A DNA stretch of 64,000 nt. Origin: Siphonodentalium dalli (Eukaryota; Mollusca; Scaphopoda; Gadilida; Siphonodentaliidae). The stretch's first letter is position 1. The number at the start of each line of letters is the position of its first letter. Made by a program: the position numbers and the translations under genes. Below, one piece after another: positions 52,662 to 63,960 of the stretch. The notes under the pieces are model-generated. The model did no database searches. It worked only from the letters and a program-made list of their open reading frames with translations, and had not been told where the DNA came from. The stretch is taken from positions 116,361,509-116,425,508 of the forward strand of contig CP136068.1 in the NCBI GenBank assembly GCA_032622095.1, read 5' to 3'.

Positions 52662-53790
52662 AAGAGTTGCCATTCTCTTAAAGATACTACAATTACCACA
52701 ATTAAAGCAATGTACGGTCTACTTAATCGAACTCGAAAACTGAGGTTACCTTTAGATATCTTATTCAAGTTATTCGATGCTATGGTTATGCCAATTATGT
52801 TATATGGAAGTGAAGTTTGGTGCTTTGAAAAAGTTCAAATCCTCGAGATGCTCCATTTGAAATTCTGTAAAATAGTTACCTCAATGAAATCTAGTACGCC
52901 TAATTACATGGTTTATGCCGAACTTGGTAGATATCCTATATTGATTGAAATAAAATACAGGACACTAGCATACTGGTCCAAACTAGTTTCACACGAAGGA
53001 TCGGAGCTAGCCAAGAATATATTTCTTTTACTTAGATATATAAATGAGAGGGATACAAACATGCAAAATAAGATGAATTGGGTATGTTTTGTAGAAGGAA
53101 TTCTACACGACCTACACATGGAACATGTGTGGACAAACCAATCAGCACTGAGCAAAGCAGAGTTGAGAAACATAAAATCGCTACTGATTAAGCAGTATGA
53201 GTGCAACCTCTTTGACAACCTGAATGCTTCTATTTCATCGCGTGCCATATTTTACAGAGCCATAAAGCAGTCCATGAAGATGAGTAGCTACTTAGTTTAT
53301 TTGCCATCTCATTTGTCTAACTACCTATTGAAAATCAGAACATCTAATCATAAATTACCAGTAGGAAAAAATAGATGGACAAAATAAACCACAAATTCCG
53401 CAGACAATTGAATGTGTGTTTTATGTGAAAACAGCCCTTGCGACGAATATCACTTTATGATCCTATGTCAAAAGTTACAAGATTTACGCGAAATCCACAT
53501 TCCCAAATATTACTGGGAGAACCCTAACAGAAATAAATTTCATCGTTTGCTTTCAATTGAATATTTGAGCCTCTTAAAAAAGTTAGCATATTTATAAGAC
53601 TATCTTTAAAAAGGATACCACGTTAATGTACATTGCATCATGGATTACAATATAATGTTGTGTGTATGTATTTTTATTGTTATGACTTATATGTTATGGG
53701 TGCCTTGTGTATAGTATGTATATATGTTATTGCATGTTCCAACTTAACTGTTGGCTTTGCTAATAAACAATAAATAAACAAGCCTCGGGT
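52662..53790 (+). pseudogene. LINE ORF2 C-terminal part and 3' tail (family related to the intact LINE)
   Basis: A 240-codon frame, open to 53387, begins next to the MITE and reads LPLDILFKLFDAMVMPIMLYGSEVW, LHLKFCKIVTSM, VYAELGRYPI and KIRTSNHKLPVGKNRW. After a frameshift, VCVLCENSPCDEYHFMILC is the C-x2-C...H-x4-C motif, then IPKYYWENPNRNKF, ending at 53597. It is collinear with residues ~890-1120 of the intact LINE ORF2 (PVMLYGCEVW, AELGRFPV, RLRVSNHKLEIEKGR) but clearly a different family. A tail with AATAAACAATAAATAAAC ends near 53790. Missing the endonuclease and RT; non-functional. Confidence 0.75.
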
Positions 53791-53964
53791 GAACCCACAT
53801 GTTTCAAGGACCTTCTTAATAAACGCCGAAAAATTTCGAGGGTCACATTATTTCGGGAGTTGAAATGAGCAGCCAGTTTATATGTGTTATATTTATTGTA
53901 GTAGCATAGTTTTTCATGTATTTTATTCTCTGAGTTCTTTAAGTTTCATGCATTTTTTTGGCAT

Positions 53965-56900
53965 AATTATCAGAATCGGAATAGTTTATTTCATGACAAA
54001 TCATATATAATATCTAGTACATAAAAAAGTAAATATAACAAAAATAGACAAGTCATGTGGAGGCGACATGACCTATCAGGTCGTCTTCCTGTCGCCACCC
54101 TAAAATTAAAGATATTGTTATTGATTCTTTTGATAATAATAAATCCGGTCATGACATGTGAGAGCTTGTTACATCGTCGTTTATCCATTTGTTCAGGATT
54201 AAGTTAAGTCGTTATGACACGAATTATTTATTAAATATTTCGTCTAGATTAGAATTTGTCAGTTTACTACAGCATTCAATTTATTTAATGGTGCAAGTGG
54301 ACTGTTTGATATTTCGTTTAGATCATCGAACTTTTTCCATAAGTGAATTCTTTGATTAAATTTGCAAGATGATATTAAAATGTTATACTGAAAGTCCACA
54401 TGCACATATATCATTAGCATAACAAGTATATATATGGTAAATATAATTTTCAATGTATTAGTAAATATATAAAATCAATATATATTTTCCATATATATAT
54501 TTCCACCGTAATAGCAGTGAACTAGGCACCTGCCAGAACGCGCGATGTGAATGAGACAACAGTAATAGGTTATTGAATTTAAATAAGATGAGAGTTAATA
54601 AGAAATCAAAAATCTGAAATCATATCGCATATAAGTGAGGTACGACTTATATTGACGTATTCTTTTTTCCGTTTAGTACCAAAATACAGAGTGAGCTGTG
54701 TTAATGTTGAGCAATATGGACAAAATCTGTTTGTGCATTTAACAGTCAGTGAATAATTCCCAATAATTGTCTTAGAAATGTGGTTCACAAAGGCCGACTT
54801 AGGTCGAATATTTTGGGTAGCCTTATTAAGATTATTCCAGATTTTCGGAAAAACATGGAGAGGTAATTTTTCTGTGAATTTAATTCGTTATTTTGTTTCT
54901 CGAATTTTGCCTGTTGATCTGGTATTCATACTCGGGTGTATGTATATGCTAAAGCTGTTATTAAATGACTTGGGGAGGTTGGTATTCATCCAGTTGTGCA
55001 TATAAAGGCATACCCGTTGCATGTAAAGGTCTTGTAATTTCAAGATGTTGTTAGTTTTAAATAAAGGTTCAGTATGGCTATTGTAGCGTTTTTTGTTACT
55101 GGCTCGGATAGCTTTTATCTGTAAAACAACAACTTGGTTGTGGGTACCGGCATTGCCCCATAGCTCAATTCCATAGAGAATATGGGAGTGTACTAATGTA
55201 AGATACAGCATACGGAGACAGTCAAACGGATGGAAATATTTTACTCGATTTATAGCATATAAGGAGTTACTAATGTTTGCACAAATAGCTTTCACGTGAT
55301 GTTCGAATGATAGGTGTTCATCAATGTGTATTCCAAGAAACTTAAATGATTTCTCCTGACAGTCTACTCCAATTCTTATAATTTGCTCTCCATTTATAGT
55401 TAGTGTGTGATTTCCAACTATATATGGGTCATTTTTAGGTTGTATCAGCATATATTTGTTTTTTTTTAGTGTTTAGTGATAGCCTATTTGTTCGACACCA
55501 TTTACTTAGTTTTGCAAGTTCATTGTTAAAGTTGTCATACAAATAATCAAGGTTATGGTTTGAGGAGTACACAGTGGTGTCATCTGCAAAAGATAACAAT
55601 GACAAGGCAGAAGATTTGTGCATATCGTTTACATAAATGAAAAAGAGAATCGGCCCAGCCACAGATCCCTGCGGGACTCCACATGTAATGGGAAGTTTAG
55701 ATGAAACCATACCTTCTAGATCCACATATTGAAATCTATTATTCAAATAATTTCTAAACCAATGATTGGCTTTGCCTCTTATTCCATAGGTTTCAAGTTT
55801 TTTTAATAGAATTTTGTGGTTTATTGTATCAAAAGCTTTGGAGAAGTCGATAAAAGCAGAGAGTGTACAATCTTTTGTTTTCTTATCATTATTTAGACCC
55901 ACGTCGTTAATTAACTTCAGTATGGGGTGAATTGTGGAGTACGAAATCAATATTGTTTGTGATAGAGGGCATCATGCTTGTTAATAAATTCGACAAGTCT
56001 TAAACAGACAATTTTGTCTAAGATTTTTGAAAATGTAGGAAGAATACTAATAGGGCGATAATTTTCTAACAGTTTTGGATCTCCAGATTTAAATAAAGGG
56101 ATGACCCGTGCTATATTCATGTTGTCAGGAATAATTCCAGTTTCCATAGATAGATTAATAATATAGCTTAGAGGTTGGGAAATTTCATTGATGACACTCT
56201 TCATTAGTGAAGAAGAAAGACCATCACAGTCTGTGCTATGTTTTACTTTACAAGAATAGACGATTATTTGTAATTCTTCTGGTGTAGTAGGGCGGAAAAA
56301 AGTGTTTCATTGCATGGTGTAGGTAAGTATGAAGAAACATGTTCCCCTGTACTTTGTATTTTTTCAGATTCAATGGCTCCAATGTTAGAAAAATTAGTTA
56401 TTAAATGCTTCTGCAGCACCTTTGCGATCTGATCTGTCAATGCCACCTATATTAAATGACAAAGGATATTCCATTTTTTTTTAGATCTCTTTTGGATTAT
56501 CTCTGAAATTAGTTTCCATGTGTTTTTCATGTCATATTTGTATTCATTAATCATATGTTTATAATGAAAGGTTTTACTTGCTCGTTTAATTCTATTAAAG
56601 CATTTACAAAATTCTTTATATTTAGTTACATTCACTTCACATGGTTCCTTTAATTTTATATGAAAGAGCTTAGCTTTGTGTTCTGAAGATTTAATAAGTC
56701 CTTTGGTAATCCATGGTTTCTGTTTAATAGATTTTGTTCTTAGGTTTTTTTTTAGCGTACAAGCTATTTCAAAGGCGTTCAAGTAGATTTCCATGAATGA
56801 ATTATGATTCATGTGGGCAGTTTTGCCCAACAACATTATTATAATTCGCGGATACTAACAGTCTTTTAAAACAAGATATATTTTCATCACTAAATATACG

Positions 56901-57843
56901 ATGGTATTGTATCTTGGGTCTCTTTTCATGATATTTCACTTTTTGTTTACTCTTGAAACAGAAAAGAACCGAAGTGGTCCGCTAAGTCAGTCAGTACTAT
57001 GCCAGTTTCATAATCAACTGAGTGGTCATTAATCAAGGTTTGATCGATCAGAGTAGCAGTAAATTATGTAACTCTAGTTGGTTTAGTTATTGTTGGTAAG
57101 AAACTAGAAGCGAAGAAATAATTGATCAAAATTATTCGTTTTTTCATGTCAACCATATTTTAATAAGTCAATGTTGAAATCACCCATTGAATTGTTTTTT
57201 TATGATCATCATCAAACTGAACCATTTTTTCATTCATATGTTTAATGAATTTGTCCAAGTCTGCCTTTGGTGCTGTGTTTGGCCTATAAATAGTTCCAAC
57301 AATATATGTTTTGTTTTTATTAGTTACAACTTCAACAAACAATTATTCAAATACATGAGGAATGAATGTCGATAAATCATCTCGAATTTTATAGGATAGG
57401 TCGTTCCGAATGAAGATCCCTACACCACCATGACAGTCGTCTCCATCAGGGCGACATATTTTAATCAGGGGATGGTAACCATTTAGAGGGAAATCAATAA
57501 TATCAGGTGATCTGAAGATTTCAGTTACCCCAATAACGCCAAGTTTTGATTTGTTATTCTGCAATTCATATATTAATGTGTTAAAGTCATCTCAGTGAGA
57601 ATTGAGGCTTTGACAATTTAAATGGAATACTGATAAACAATCATTGTTAGTATCTATATTGTCATGAAACCTTTTTGGAGTAAAGTATTGGCAATCAGGT
57701 ATTTGTAGGATTGTTTCATCGGTATGTTCACTTATATCCAGGGCATCAGGGCCATAAATTATGTTTTTCAAGTCAAATTCTAGACCCTCTTCAAGTTGGT
57801 TGAGTGCCACAGTGCTATTGGTAAATGTTTCAGCCATAATCAA
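53965..57843 (-). pseudogene. Nearly complete but decayed antisense LINE ORF2 with 3' UTR
   Basis: Read on the minus strand from 57843: MIMAETFTNST, then CLSVFHLNCQSLNSH (endonuclease start), VIGVTEIFRSPDI, GGVGIFIRNDLSY and VGTIYRPNTAPKADL. After broken sequence comes a linker (KQKPWITKGLIKSSEHKAKLF). The reverse transcriptase follows: ARVIPLFKSGDPKLLENYRPISILP, FIDFSKAFDTINHK, CGVPQGSVAGPILFFIYVND and LLSFADD at about 55590, with catalytic aspartates kept. Then GIHIDEHLSFEHHV, VHSHILYGIELWGNA and YMQRVCLYMHNWM. At least five stops or frameshifts; the second half of the endonuclease is badly decayed. The 3' UTR ends near 53965. It is antisense within intron 1. The family is CR1/L2/Jockey-like by its VPQGS palm. 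Confidence 0.8.
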
Positions 57844-57849
57844 TTATAA

Positions 57850-59811
57850 TACCGTTATAAACCATCAATTTGAAATATTTAAAGTATATAAATCTTGTAG
57901 ACTGAATATATATAGGAAGGTGAAGTTTAAAACTTATTTTGTTCTGGCTCTCACATGTAATGTACTTACAACGGGTGATCTGAACACGAGAAAATGAAGA
58001 AAAATTCATTGAATGATCCTCACGACATATTTAATAACCGCCATATAGATTAGGCTATACTTGAAATAATTCGTCGGTATTTAGAAGAAATTAATGCATA
58101 TATATCGTAAATGAATTCAAAAAGCAACACGACTCAGTGTATTGGTCGAATATATTATGATTCAGATAAATTCGTTTAGATAATCGACTATATAATTACA
58201 TTTATGTGATTAGAATATTAGGTAAATTCAGGCCATATACATGGCGTTAGGATCATTAGCTTAACATATCACAATCACAAGAATATTTGAAAAAATAATA
58301 CCTAATTAAACACCAACATCATAATTATATATAACGTAATACAAACCGCTATCATGGAAAAATATATACAGATCAAGATAAACAAAAGAGCAGAAAACAA
58401 TTGTATCGTCTGCAGCAACTATTGCATTTTCAAATATACATTTATAAATGAAGAAAGTAACAGTGATTGTCCCCGGGTTTGAGTTCTGATAGCCTTCTGT
58501 ATTCAGTATTCCGTTTTTTTTAATCGCTGGCTTTGAGCCTCACTGTGGAACGCGGAAGTAAAAAACGTGTTTTACAAATTTGACAGATTTCACAAACGTT
58601 TATCATGACAAAAGCTTACTCGACGGAGGTTTTCGGCTAATTTTTCATATATGTTATGGATATGAAGAAATTCGAACTATTTGTCAACAAAAAAACAAAA
58701 ATTATATCGCGTTTAAAACAGATCAAAGCTGACTAAAGTAATAACATATCGGAAATTTGTGCAGAATCAACTTGGAACTTGTTGATGTGCTGAGGATATG
58801 TCAGTGTGACTGAGTTAATGTATTCCACATAAATAGAAATGGAGAAAACAATTGTTTAATTATATGAAGCTGGTGTTATGTGTCATTTTCCCCAGGTGAT
58901 GCGATATTGTGACATACATTCCGGATAATAAGTTATTCCCACTTGTATTCGAGGACATTATACATGGCACGACATTTACATGTGCACTTAGTAACAAGGA
59001 CTATGAGTGCTATCAGACAAACAAATTGGAATGAAAGAGCAAGACATGTATATTCAATATTATGAAGAATCACCGAGATCTATACGGAGTTCAGTTCGGT
59101 GAAACACAATGTGTCATCTACGATGAGTGTCACTTTCATCAGTTTCATGCCAGAAATCAATTTCACTTTGAACGGAGATACTTTTTTGTTCGGTGTCCAT
59201 TGCTTCGATGTCAGCTGCATAATATTGATAGCTAAAATTGTGTTTAAATATGTTTTGGAAAGAAAAAACCAAAAATACATGTATATAAATATAAAACATC
59301 TCAATTTACTAACTCACAGGGATATGGAAATATATTGGATGTTGATAATTTGTGCACAAAACATCTGTTCACACGGGATGGCATATGAACCCTCAACATT
59401 AGAAAAGATGTGCGACAGCTAAGCAGCATCTGTATTTCTAACCGCAACTAGTACCTCATCTGGATTTTTCGCAATGAAATCAACATTCAATTATTGTCCA
59501 GTAAAAGATATAATAGTGTGATGACAATGACGTCGAAATAGACAAAAGTTAATATTATTTTACATGAAGTGTGATCGACATTAAAATTGAAGACAATCCT
59601 GATGGGTTACATGATTGAAGTTCAAATAACTAAAGTTTTATACATGTTATTCATCGCTGATTATAAGATTACAGAGTGTTCAACGTCGGTTGGAATAATC
59701 AGTATTGGTCCCAGCACCGTGTTATGTGTGTATGTAATTGTTTCTTATACAGAAGGTCATACTATAGTTAACAAATCTGTTTCATCTTGCGAAAGGTAAT
59801 TCCCTTTTCAA
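57850..59811. other. Intronic DNA without recognised genes
   Basis: AT-rich. An open frame at 59099-59422 (+) overlaps antisense frames of similar length and shows no domain, so it is not called. The possible 5' UTR of the antisense LINE would lie just right of 57843. Confidence 0.4.
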
Positions 59812-60355
59812 AGTACATGTCGGACTTAAAGATACGGGCGGCGTTTGCGGTGGGTATGCTGTTAAAATATCCGCATCCGTCAAAAACCACCATAAACAGA
59901 AATAATGGTAAAATATAGACATATCTTGTTATTATACCAACCAGAACGAGTATGTTGTTGTCAAATGTTTTTTCCTTTGTTATGTAAACAAAAGCAAAAA
60001 ACGTTACAGAACCTGGCTTTTGTTTATATCCGGATATGGTAATAATAAAGAGCATTATTTGTTACTGTTTTCCTGATATGGAAATAATAAAGAGCGTTTA
60101 TATCATTTGTGTGTGATTAACCAATATAATTGCGCTGTGTTATGTAGACAGAATCACAACTTCTGTAACACGAGCAGGCTCTTGTTTGCGTACACCATCG
60201 TACGTCTTGGCGACAATATACTATTTACGCGCTGATTGTGTTTGACATATGAACAAAGCTATATATATTTTAATATTCCTTCTGTTGATGGCGATTTGAA
60301 CAAATATGAATATTTCTGCAACGAACGCCGCCCGTGCCTTTAATTATCGGTAAAA
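59812..60355 (+). repeat. Repeat with inverted ends, copy 1 (left of exon 2)
   Basis: The reverse complement of this stretch matches 62330-62800 through ordered blocks: TTAAAGA(T/C)ACGGGCGG, CGTCAAAAACC, TTTGTTATGTAAACAAAAGCAAAAAACG, ATCCGGATATGGTAA, GGAAATAATAAAGAGCGTTTATATCATTTGTG and TTACGCGCTGATT. The copy itself has inverted ends: TTAAAGATACGGGCGGCG at 59826 is echoed inverted by CGCCGCCCGTGCCTTTAA at 60327. It is thus a foldback-type element of about 540 bp. Confidence 0.7.
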
Positions 60356-60410
60356 TGCGTATAGTTGATTTGATTCCGATATAGTTGACCACCATAATGC
60401 ACCATATAAG

Positions 60411-60505
60411 AAATGAACGGCGGTTTCAATGTGGTCATGGGATTATGCGGAGTTTGCTTTTTTATCGCGGTCAAAACCCATGACCACGTTGAATCCGCCG
60501 TTTAT
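60411..60505. repeat. 95-bp inverted repeat
   Basis: AAATGAACGGCGGTTTCAATGTGGTCATGGG and CCCATGACCACGTTGAATCCGCCGTTTATT are inverted arms of about 30 bp around a 33-bp loop. Confidence 0.7.
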
Positions 60506-60529
60506 TATTTATATTTATATACTTACGCT

Positions 60530-60760
60530 CTTTAAAACACTTCTCCAAATATGTCCGTTATTTCGTCAAAAACACTTTTTCAAATATCTCCGTTATTTCG
60601 TTTATAAAGATAATTTCCTGTTTCTATATTCGCTCTATATTTCACTATTTCGTTGTATTCTCCAATTTCGATTTTTCGTGCTATTTCGCTGTATTTTCAT
60701 ATTTCGCTTTTTCGTTGTATTTCATATTTCGATAATTCGCTATATTTGACATATTATGGG
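60530..60760 (+). repeat. Low-complexity ATTTCG-rich repeat
   Basis: AACACTT(C/T)T(C/T)CAAATAT(G/C)TCCGTTATTTCGT occurs twice in tandem at 60535-60605. Irregular ATTTCG(C/T)TGTATTTTC-like units follow to about 60750. The resulting open frame is Phe/Ile/Leu-rich and not a gene. Confidence 0.5.
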
Positions 60761-61182
60761 ATATGGGATTATATGATAATCAACATTCTGATAGTCAATC
60801 GAACATCTCGTGCCACCCGTGCTCGCGATTAGATGCCACTAGCCATCCAGTCGTGAACCTCGATTACATATTGTTTGCTATCAAATCCTTGGCGTATTGG
60901 CTGACTAGATACTCAAGCAGTCGGTAATGTCCGACAATCCCCGGTGATTTCCGGGACCAATGTGTTCATAAACATATGAACGACATTGAAAGTGACGTCA
61001 CGTTACGTTCATAGGTTTAGAACGCATTGGATAAGGGGCGTGTCTATCGTAACGCTATGGGGAAATCGGAAGAGATATAAGGTATATGTAAATATTATTG
61101 TATGTACACACGTAATTTACATGATATTGTGTGACTAAAGCTTATAGTGTATATACCAAATGTGTTTATGCGACTATTGCAG

Positions 61183-61330
61183 GAAATTGTATCACAGTTA
61201 GACGACCCAACAGTCCTGGTTGATATGGGTTGTGGCAACGCCCAGAAAACAAGATTCTTCATCGACATCATGCTAGATAAGTCAACCGGAACAGAAGCAG
61301 TTACATACGTTCCTGTTGACAGATCTCATG
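61183..61330 (+). CDS. EgtD-like histidine N-alpha-methyltransferase, exon 2
   Basis: It begins after the acceptor ATTGCAG (phase 0, matching exon 1) and ends at a strong donor CATG|GTACGT (phase 1). The 49 codons read EIVSQLDDPT, LVDMGCGNAQKTRFF, MLDKSTGTEA and YVPVDRSH. VDMGCGNAQKT is the SAM-binding loop (family form E/DLGSGxxxKT), and YVPVD is the following strand whose aspartate would contact the SAM ribose. The junction with exon 1 (KYVE/EIVSQL) restores the helix seen in EgtD between the FYD motif and motif I. The exon is about 15.5 kb from exon 1 and lies between inverted repeat copies at 59812-60355 and 62330-62800. Confidence 0.85.
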
Positions 61331-61375
61331 GTACGTGCCAATTTTACGCGACTGAAATGTTCACTTCCAAAAGAC

Positions 61376-61548
61376 ATTGATCGCATCGTACCCAGATTTT
61401 CACCGGCCATCAAAATCGTACCCAAATATTCTCCGGCGATCAAAATAGTACCCAGCTTTCCATGGGCGATTAAAATCGTACCCAGCTTTCCATGGGCGAT
61501 TAAAATCGTACACAGATTTTCATCGGCGATAAAAATCGTACCCAGCTA
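61376..61548 (+). repeat. 30-bp minisatellite, about 5-6 units
   Basis: The unit is close to ATTAAAATCGTACCCAGCTT + TCCATGGGCG. It is repeated from just after the exon 2 donor, with two adjacent identical units in the middle and diverged outer units. Because 30 is a multiple of three it stays open and spells a 10-residue repeat (AIKIVPSFPW). This is intronic: exon 3 joins exon 2 in phase without it. Confidence 0.85.
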
Positions 61549-61727
61549 ATTTAAACCAATAACAAATGCATCCATGGTTGATGGTACTAAGGATCAACCA
61601 GAATCAGACGTTGTGTGCCGCTATAGCATTACCAATGGCATACGTACATTATTTGAGTAATATAACTAGTTTTACGTTTACGCCTATTTCTAACACGTTT
61701 GGACATTATTCTCGTGGTGAACTTGGT

Positions 61728-62035
61728 TTAACCCTTTACCCAACAAAACGGCCAAAAACGCCCAAATAAAGCTTCAACAGCCTAAAATATCTTCGGTATG
61801 TCTCAATAACACCATACAAATATGGATATCATTGGAACCGGTTCATTGACCACATTGTGATGGTTACAGTTATGCCATGTGTCAATGCATTCTCTTATAT
61901 ATGCGAGTCGACCATAGGTCGCCTCGCATATATAAGAGAATGCATTGGCCTAAAAAAATTATAATATTTTTCTACATTCTTTGACAATTTTATCATTTTT
62001 AATATGTGTTAAGCCAATGCAAAGTAAAGGGTTAA
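61728..62035. mobile_element. piggyBac-like MITE with TTAA duplication in intron 2
   Basis: TTAA at 61728-61731 is followed by CCCTTTACC. GTAAAGGG precedes TTAA at 62032-62035. The 308-bp element contains one internal palindrome (TGCATTCTCTTATATATGCGAGTCGACC / GGTCGCCTCGCATATATAAGAGAATGCA, about 61888-61947) of the family seen at 7.9, 52.3 and 63.97 kb. Confidence 0.75.
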
Positions 62036-62329
62036 TGTGAAGCATAACACAGGTACTCCAGATCCACGACCGTTTGGTGGTAAAGCTATAGCAACAATGT
62101 CCGAAATAGAAGACATCACTGTTTCATTCATTCATCGACATCTCTTGAGTGTTCTAACTGTGTTGAACAAAAGACTATCGACATCTACTTATCCACCAAG
62201 CTATTTCATGAACAGAATGTCACATTATGACTCACATAGCACTATATATGGCTTGGCAGCTGAAAGTTCAGTCTGTTCTCCGGTAAATAACCTCATACAG
62301 AACTTATTTAAAACACGAAATAAGCCCAT

Positions 62330-62800
62330 ATTTCAAATCGCCATCAACAGAAGGAACACCAAAATATATACAGTTCCGCTCATATGCCAAACATAATCAG
62401 CGCGTAAATAGTATATTGTCGTCAAGACGTGCGATGGTGTACGTAAACAAGAGACTGCTCGTGTTACAGAAGTTGTGCTTACAGTTACATAACAAAGCGC
62501 AATTCTATTGTTTAATCACGCACAAATGATATAAACGCTCTTTATTATTTCCATATAAAGAAACCATTAACAAAAAACGCTCTTTATGTTTACCATATCC
62601 GGATCTAAACAAAGGCCAGGAAACGTAACGTTTTTTGCTTTTGTTTACATAACAAAGGGGGGGGATTTACAATAACATACTGTTTATGTCATATTTCTGA
62701 TTGGCATAAGAACAAGGTCTGTCTATATCTTACTATTCTTTCTGTTTATGGCGGTTTTTGACGGAAGTGAATATTTCACCGCCCGTGTCTTTAAGCTCTA
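62330..62800 (-). repeat. Repeat with inverted ends, copy 2 (right of exon 2)
   Basis: An inverted copy of 59812-60355, by eye about 80 percent identical. It starts near ATCGCCATCAACAGAAGGA and ends near CACCGCCCGTGTCTTTAAGC. A G-run is inserted at about 62657. With copy 1 it brackets exon 2 at a distance of about 2 kb. Confidence 0.7.
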
Positions 62801-62819
62801 TATGAACGTAAATGGGACA

Positions 62820-63065
62820 CGCTAAAAACAGTCGTATATGAGCTTATTTCAATTCGAAATAAGCTCATATAGGCACTATTTAATCTACTTTTTCATCGAC
62901 ACGACGTACCAGATGAATGATCTTTATAATATGTGTTCACTGCGGCCACGCAATGCAACGAAATAACAGGATAATATTCTTTAAGAGCTTATTCTGAATC
63001 AAATTATTTCCATATGAACCTATGTGAATATTTAGGTCCTATATGAGCCTATTTGCACGGGGATA
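62820..63065. repeat. CATATAGG-family dispersed repeat
   Basis: GTCGTATATGAGCTTATTTCAATTCGAAATAAGCTCATATAGG is an inverted repeat, followed by words such as CTTATTCTGAATCAAATTATTTCCATATGAACC and CCTATATGAGCCTATTTGCAC. Related sequences lie at 63750-63925, 38255-38340, 3110-3370 and 25000-25080. Confidence 0.5.
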
Positions 63066-63107
63066 CGTGTTTGTTGGATGCTCATATATTTCTATATCGT
63101 TGAATAG

Positions 63108-63210
63108 GAGCACTTAACGCAACGGTCAATCGAATGAAGAAAGAGTATGGGAAATCTTTGCAAATCAATGACGTCCCGGGACCGTATGACGATGGCATAG
63201 CCGTCATCAG
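63108..63210 (+). CDS. EgtD-like histidine N-alpha-methyltransferase, exon 3
   Basis: It follows the acceptor TTGAATAG. The first two bases complete a Gly codon begun by the last base of exon 2. It ends at the donor ATCAG|GTAAAG in phase 2. The peptide reads GALNATVNRMKKEYGKSLQI, then NDVPGPYDDGIAVIR. In the family this is the helix after the YVPxDxS strand (alternating A/L with a basic face) and the next strand. The three exons give about 141 residues in one continuous frame, roughly the first 40 percent of a methyltransferase domain. Intron 3 runs past the window end. Confidence 0.75.
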
Positions 63211-63749
63211 GTAAAGCACCTGCAAACCCACCACCTCAGTATCTATACCTTTATATCTATGCACACATATATACCATTAAAGGCCCACTTAATTTTCGAA
63301 TGCCCAGATATCATTATGCACAACATATACAATAGATGTATATACCATTTGGAAGAGCAACCAGATATATATAATTGCTGTGGTATATGAATGTCCACCA
63401 AGTGATAGAATTATTCAGATTCGCCCAAGACTTCCAGAATGTATCCATAATGCATCATAATTCACAACTAAGAGATATAATTACCCCCTACCATTGAGAT
63501 CAATATACATACAAGATCTAAATTAAGCACAGAACACACTTCGATACATTGACAAAACAAAATGATCACAGTTTATTCGGCAAGGTAAGTTGATAATCAA
63601 ATGTTTGGGAGTTTCCTCTTTCAAACGGTATATATACTATGAAACATGTTGTATATAACGTGATCTGGGGATTTGAAAATAGCTTGGAGTTGACTACGCC
63701 AATTCAGTGCCACGAGGGAGTGATGTAGTGCATCACACCAGAGTGGCAC
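63211..63749. other. Start of intron 3, nothing recognised
   Basis: No feature beyond the splice donor is supported. Confidence 0.4.
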
Positions 63750-63925
63750 TATATTCAGCCTGTTCTCCCATAAATAAGCTCATATAGAACGTATTTTAAA
63801 CACACGAAATATACCCATATAGGGATTATTTGAATCTAATTAAGCTATATATGAACCTATATGGGACACGGTCAAAACAGTCGTATTTGCGCCTATTTAA
63901 ATTCGAAATAAGCTCATATGTGACC
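63750..63925. repeat. CATATAGG-family dispersed repeat
   Basis: CCTGTTCTCCCATAAATAAGCTCATATAGAACGTATTTTAAACACACGAAATA is followed by further CATATAGG / CCTATATG words and AATTCGAAATAAGCTCATATG. The opening CTGTTCTCC...TAAATAA is shared with 62274-62320. Confidence 0.5.
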
Positions 63926-63960
63926 CGCCATATCAAATCCAGTCGTAAGTCGGGTTTTTT

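Noticed and set aside
59099-59422. 107-codon plus-strand gene
   Set aside because: Antisense frames of similar length overlap, no domain is recognisable, and composition is typical of the AT-rich intron.
60429-60749. 106-codon membrane-like protein
   Set aside because: It is generated by ATTTCG-rich low-complexity repeats.
61376-61548. CRISPR-like array
   Set aside because: The 30-bp units are directly adjacent, without spacers, in a eukaryotic intron.
61316-61549. Repeat-containing protein encoded through the minisatellite
   Set aside because: The frame exists because the unit is 30 bp. Exon 2 ends at a strong GTACGT donor and exon 3 continues in phase.
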